Source: Apoda limacodes
Taxonomy: Eukaryota; Arthropoda; Insecta; Lepidoptera; Limacodidae
DNA: 64,000 bases
Assembly (NCBI GenBank): GCA_946406115.1
Contig: OX291548.1
Span: 7,180,373-7,244,372, forward strand
Direction of reading: 5' to 3'
The position numbers were made by a program, and so were the translations under genes. The notes under the pieces are model-generated. The model saw nothing but the letters and a program-made list of their open reading frames with translations, did no database searches and was not told the DNA's origin. Positions 60,299-64,000 of the stretch are shown here, in pieces; the first letter of the stretch is position 1; every line of letters starts with the position of its first letter.

Positions 60299-62577
60299 AT
60301 GGGCAAAGGAGTTGAATCGAAGACCAGTCGTATATTTCACCAGTGTTATCTGAAGTGTTGCAAGTTGCAGAATTTGACGCCGTTGAATAATGTTATTCCG
60401 TCAGGGAATGGCCAAGTGTTAGATTTTTGTGTGGACAGGATCAAATATGCTGACTGGCCACCGATCTTGAACTCGCTTAGTTGCGACTTGAGTTTGCACT
60501 CGGTTGCTATTCGGTGTCGTCAGCAGGTCAAGACCGGTAAATAATCAATTGTCATCTATATTCTGCCTCTATTGGCCTATGACAAAATTGTTGACTCTGC
60601 GTACCTATGTACCCAAATAGATCATAGATAGGTACCTAATTAATAAATAAGCTATGCTACAAATGTTACCTACCAATAGAAACAGATTTTTTGTTTGTCT
60701 ATTTAAAATCAGCAAAGTGCGTCTGGTACACACATTAAGATTAGGTATTGCTATCTTAAAAACTTACAAACTAAGTCCTATCATTGTGATTTTCTTTTAA
60801 TTTCAAAAACATGTGGTTTAAAAGTTTAACTTCAATTAGTCGCAAAATGTACATCTTAGGGGGCGTCCATATAAATTACGTGAGACGTTGAAGAGGGAGA
60901 GGGGGTCAAGCAGCATTTCACGTGGGGGCAGGGGGTCTCGCCAAATAATATTACAATATAATTTTTTCGTGGAAAACAGTGTAGAATTGCGAGAAAACTG
61001 TGTTTAATATCGCCAAATCCTACACAATAATAATAATCACGGCTATGCGATCGTCACAAAGTAGCAAGTAATGTTTTTTTTAAATATATCCAATGCAATC
61101 AAGCACAGATTACCGTTTTTTAGGATTCGAAAAAGCTGCAATTTTGAGCAATTTTGCAAAGGGATATACACATTGATCAAGCCGACAAAGTAGTAGAATA
61201 AAATATTTAAAAAAAAATTTTTTTAGGATACCATCCCCTACACGTGAAGAGGGGACGTAATTTTTTTTTCTCGTCTATCCTATCGTGTGGGGTATTGTTG
61301 GATAGGAATTCCAAAAACATTGGTGGTATGCAATAATCATTTTTCGATTAAGGTCTCCGTCTGCGAAACATTTAGCTTTAAAGTACTAATTTTTGTTAGA
61401 GTCAGGTGTACCCCCCCCCCCCCCCCGCCTCTTCCAGCAAAGGTATAGTATTTGGAAATGTAAAAAAAATTACGGTGGTAGTGCATATAAAGAATTTAAA
61501 AGGAAAACTATCATGGGTAAGTAAGTAGTGGGTAATTACTTTACAGGCTAACGAGTTATAGTCGACCAAGTTATAAAATGTACTTGGAAAGTGAAATTTT
61601 CGTACAAATTCCATTAAAAGTTACTTAAATGAAGTAGGTACATTTGTAAAACAGGTATAAACAGGTAGACGCTTACACATATTCACAGAATATTTAGCGA
61701 TATATTCACTTTAAAAATAAATTAAATTAAAATGAAACAAACATTTAAGGGGGGCTCCCATACCACAAACGTGTTTTTTTTGCCGTTTTTATAGAAAATC
61801 GTACGGAACCCTTCGTGCGCGAGTCCGACTCGCACTTGGCCGATTTTTACACCAAAGATACGCATTTTAAATAATCACACCAAAAAGATCACATAACCCC
61901 TCATTTGAAATGCGAGACAAAAATTTTACCACCTAGTTCAATGTATGGAGCGCAACTCTTTTAATCTCAATTTCAAAAATGTCAGAACAAAACTATGGCG
62001 GTTCACATAAGACACCTCATTGAAATTTTTTTTTTAGAATATATTCAAAGATAAGTACGACTCGGACTCGCGCGTCAAGGGTTTTTTAAGTCAAAAAACT
62101 GTTAAATTTGTTACTTAAATTAACACACATTCACGTTATTGTATGTCGATACCGACTATCATTCAAAATAAACAGTTTTTTAGTTTCTGTCAGAGTTCTC
62201 TTCATTAAAAAATACAAAATAAAATCTGATACAGAGAAGGGGACTCCGCCGCTTCGTCAGGTTTAGGTAGCCCCCTTGTTCTGTGCCCACTGCCGAAGGG
62301 CGAAAATTAAGAAATTCTTGTCTAAGACTGACGGAGCAGCGAAGTCCCCACCTGTACCTACATAACTAATTTGTTCAACTGTATGACAGTTTTAGAGCAA
62401 ATAGATTGCGAAAGATTGGCAAAGACGGTGAACAAACGGGCGGTGATCCTAACTAACTTTATGCTGAGCAACCTGGTAGAAGCACTCACCCAGTTATTAT
62501 CTAACACTACTTTGCTGACGTCGTTCACACTAGAGGGACTGCCGCTGAAGATACCCTATTTAAACCCCTTATCTGAG
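60299..62577 (+). CDS. CEP78: CEP78-like centrosomal leucine-rich-repeat protein (5' part, runs off the window)
   Basis: Two coding exons, 60299-60536 and 62390-62577, join through a split GTT codon (phase 1) and give 142 residues. The second ends at GAG/GTAGGT in phase 0. The N-terminus (KTSRIFHQCYLKCCKLQNL), then VLDFCVDRIKYADWPPIL and LSLHSVAIRC, follows the order and spacing of human CEP78. Exon 2 gives the start of the leucine-rich repeats (ILTNFMLSNLVEALTQLL, then LLTSFTLEGLPL). CEP78 proteins act at centrosomes and basal bodies and are linked to cilium assembly. A TTTTGTAG directly before the AAAATG start could be an acceptor, so a non-coding first exon upstream is possible. No third coding exon was recognised before 64000; the rest must lie beyond. 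Family assignment rests on remembered similarity. Confidence 0.75.
60845..61345. repeat. Dispersed repeat with GGGGGCGTCCATATAAATTA end
   Basis: In the first intron of the CEP78-like gene. The left end GGGGGCGTCCATATAAATTACG, GAGGGAGAGGGGGTCAAG, and a right part with GAAGAGGGGACGTAATTTTT resemble widely scattered insect transposon remnants. No coding. Confidence 0.45.
61411..61426 (+). repeat. Run of 16 C
   Basis: Homopolymer C in an otherwise AT-rich intron. Its exact length is unreliable in most sequencing methods. Confidence 0.9.
61735..61860 (+). repeat. Dispersed repeat with CGAGTCCGACTCGCACTTGG
   Basis: GGGGGGCTCCCATACCACAA, GTACGGAACCCTTCGTGCGC and the short palindromic GAGTCCGACTCG are typical of an abundant lepidopteran repeat. 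The GGGGGCTCCCATAC part also occurs near 38572. Confidence 0.6.
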
Positions 62578-64000
62578 GTAGGTATTACCTAACCTATTGC
62601 TTAATGACAGTTTTAGTACCTTCCTAAGCACTTTATAATGATTCTCCAATAGAAGGAAATTCTGATGTTACGCTAAAACTATAAAACTCAGTGCCTCGAA
62701 AGCGACGGTCTTTACTAATTTGAGTTGAGTGGTCACTATACCTTGACAACGTCTATTAATCCGCATTGGGCCTGCGTGGACTAGGGCCTAAGTTTTCTTT
62801 CTCAAAACAGAGGCCTGCGTCTGCAGTAAGGATATACGTATACGATTATGGCAAGGCAACATAAGATTAAAAATTAAGGTATCCCTGTAACAGAAATGTA
62901 AATTTACTATCAGAGTATCAATTTATTTGAGTGTCACAGAGTAATATAGAAAAGGAATCCAGAAAGACAATCAATTTTCTAGAATTGCAGGATAGTGCCT
63001 AGTGCCGAAATCTTTAAATCAAGGCTTGGTTGTGGGCATAGAGGGACAGAGTTCATATCTTCGAACCAAAGATCGTAAGTGTCACTTTCTCAACACTTTT
63101 TGTGAACGATATCATTGCTTCAAGCCTCATGCCTTTATTGGTTTTAGATTTGCAAACTCTACAATTTCCTAAAGCCTCTATTGGTTTTAGATTTGCAAAC
63201 TCTACAATTTCCTAAACCTGATATTATATTCGTAATGCGGTCTTTTGCTTTGATATCAATAATATGGCTCTTATAATTGAAGGCGATACCAACAACACTC
63301 GAACAACTAGTCTCTTCACGACTAATAGGCAAGGTCAGAACTAGATTCGCTATTCTTCTCGCTCTCACGCACTGCTGTACTATGTTCTCTAACACAAGCC
63401 ACTACAGAGGACAAGCACACATCGATGATCCCTACGTACAATCCCTTATGTGGTAGTTACGTGATTTTCACTTTTTGTTTGCGTAACCTTCATTACGTTT
63501 AACACTTTTGCTTTAGTTTAAAAAATAATAACTTACTATCCAAACTGAACCTTACGATGAACCTGAACGCAATAATCCGCAACTACGAAATAAAAATGAA
63601 TATCCGCAGTAAAGTAGCAGTAGTGGTTCAGTGATTAAACGTCGGAACATACACCGTTCCCCCCGCACGCCTGCCGCGCAACTGCCACTTGCGTTGCACT
63701 TGCGCTACCGCTGACATGGGCAGCGGTCACGTTGTATTTTGCTGCGAAAAACGTATTAGAATTGCAAGAAACATGCGGACAAAAAAGAATAAAATAAAAT
63801 ATAAAAATTCACAATTAAAAAATAAAGAAAATGTAATAGAAAAAAAAAACAAACCAATCAAAAAGCCATCAGGTAAGCTAAATTTCAATAATTGTACTAA
63901 TTACTGTAATAGGACAGAAACTATATATGTATATTTCATGCAGGACATTGCTACTAAAGTTGTTTTTGCTTGAAATAAATTGACTCAACCCTAGTCCAAC
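62578..64000. other. Intron of the CEP78-like gene, no further exon recognised
   Basis: Apart from the 43-bp duplication nothing is assigned. The open frame 63689-63973 is Lys/Asn-rich beyond a Cys-rich start and has no recognisable family. Confidence 0.4.
63132..63216 (+). repeat. Tandem duplication of a 43-bp unit
   Basis: Copies at 63132-63174 and 63175-63216 both read ATTGGTTTTAGATTTGCAAA and CTCTACAATTTCCTAAA with a single early difference. After CEP78-like exon 2. Confidence 0.9.

Noticed and set aside
63689..63973. 94-codon Lys/Asn-rich frame as a further CEP78-like exon
   Set aside because: No leucine-rich repeat pattern and no fit to the expected continuation.

Overview
This window looks like AT-rich nuclear DNA from an insect, most probably a moth or butterfly. 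The genes have short coding exons with GT/AG introns. One of them is a clear insect brummer/ATGL lipase. The space between is packed with decayed non-LTR retrotransposons, SINEs, MITE-like fold-back elements and mariner fragments of a kind common in Lepidoptera. There are no bacterial operons, CRISPR arrays or rRNA genes. Most of the open frames in the window are chance frames or pieces of old transposons.

Four host genes can be supported. (1) About 6.1-12.0 kb, + strand: the 3' part of a C2H2 zinc-finger gene, probably ZNF839-like. Its finger is split across an intron, and its 5' exons were not found. (2) 13.3-18.6 kb, - strand: a complete two-exon NOSIP (U-box E3 ubiquitin ligase). Its 4.4-kb intron carries a frameshifted transposon-type gene on the same strand. 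(3) 21.9-53.8 kb, + strand: a complete nine-exon patatin-like triacylglycerol lipase, brummer/ATGL (PNPLA2 family), of 544 residues. All splice phases join correctly. Exons 1-5 lie within 4 kb, and exons 6-8 are isolated by introns of 11.0, 9.3 and 6.6 kb full of repeats. (4) From 60.3 kb, + strand: the first two coding exons of a CEP78-like centrosomal LRR protein, which runs out of the window.

Layout. 0-6 kb: repeats, including a mariner fragment and LINE tails. 6-12 kb: zinc-finger gene with a LINE copy in one intron and a hairpin element in the next. 12-18.6 kb: NOSIP, convergent with the zinc-finger gene. 18.6-21.7 kb: NOSIP-bmm divergent intergenic region with a MITE. 21.7-53.8 kb: bmm and its repeat-laden introns. 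53.8-60.2 kb: bmm 3' flank, then a dead hAT-like transposase and two LINE fragments. 60.3-64 kb: start of the CEP78-like gene.

The genes do not form a pathway: lipid mobilisation, protein ubiquitination, a centrosome/cilium protein and a probable nuclear zinc-finger protein lie side by side. I found no convincing evidence of a new biological system. The most striking structures are a roughly 300-bp near-perfect palindrome inside a TIR element in bmm intron 7, a MITE with a second inverted copy bracketing bmm exon 1, and the decayed transposon gene inside NOSIP. All joins and family names come from reading the sequence, without database searches.
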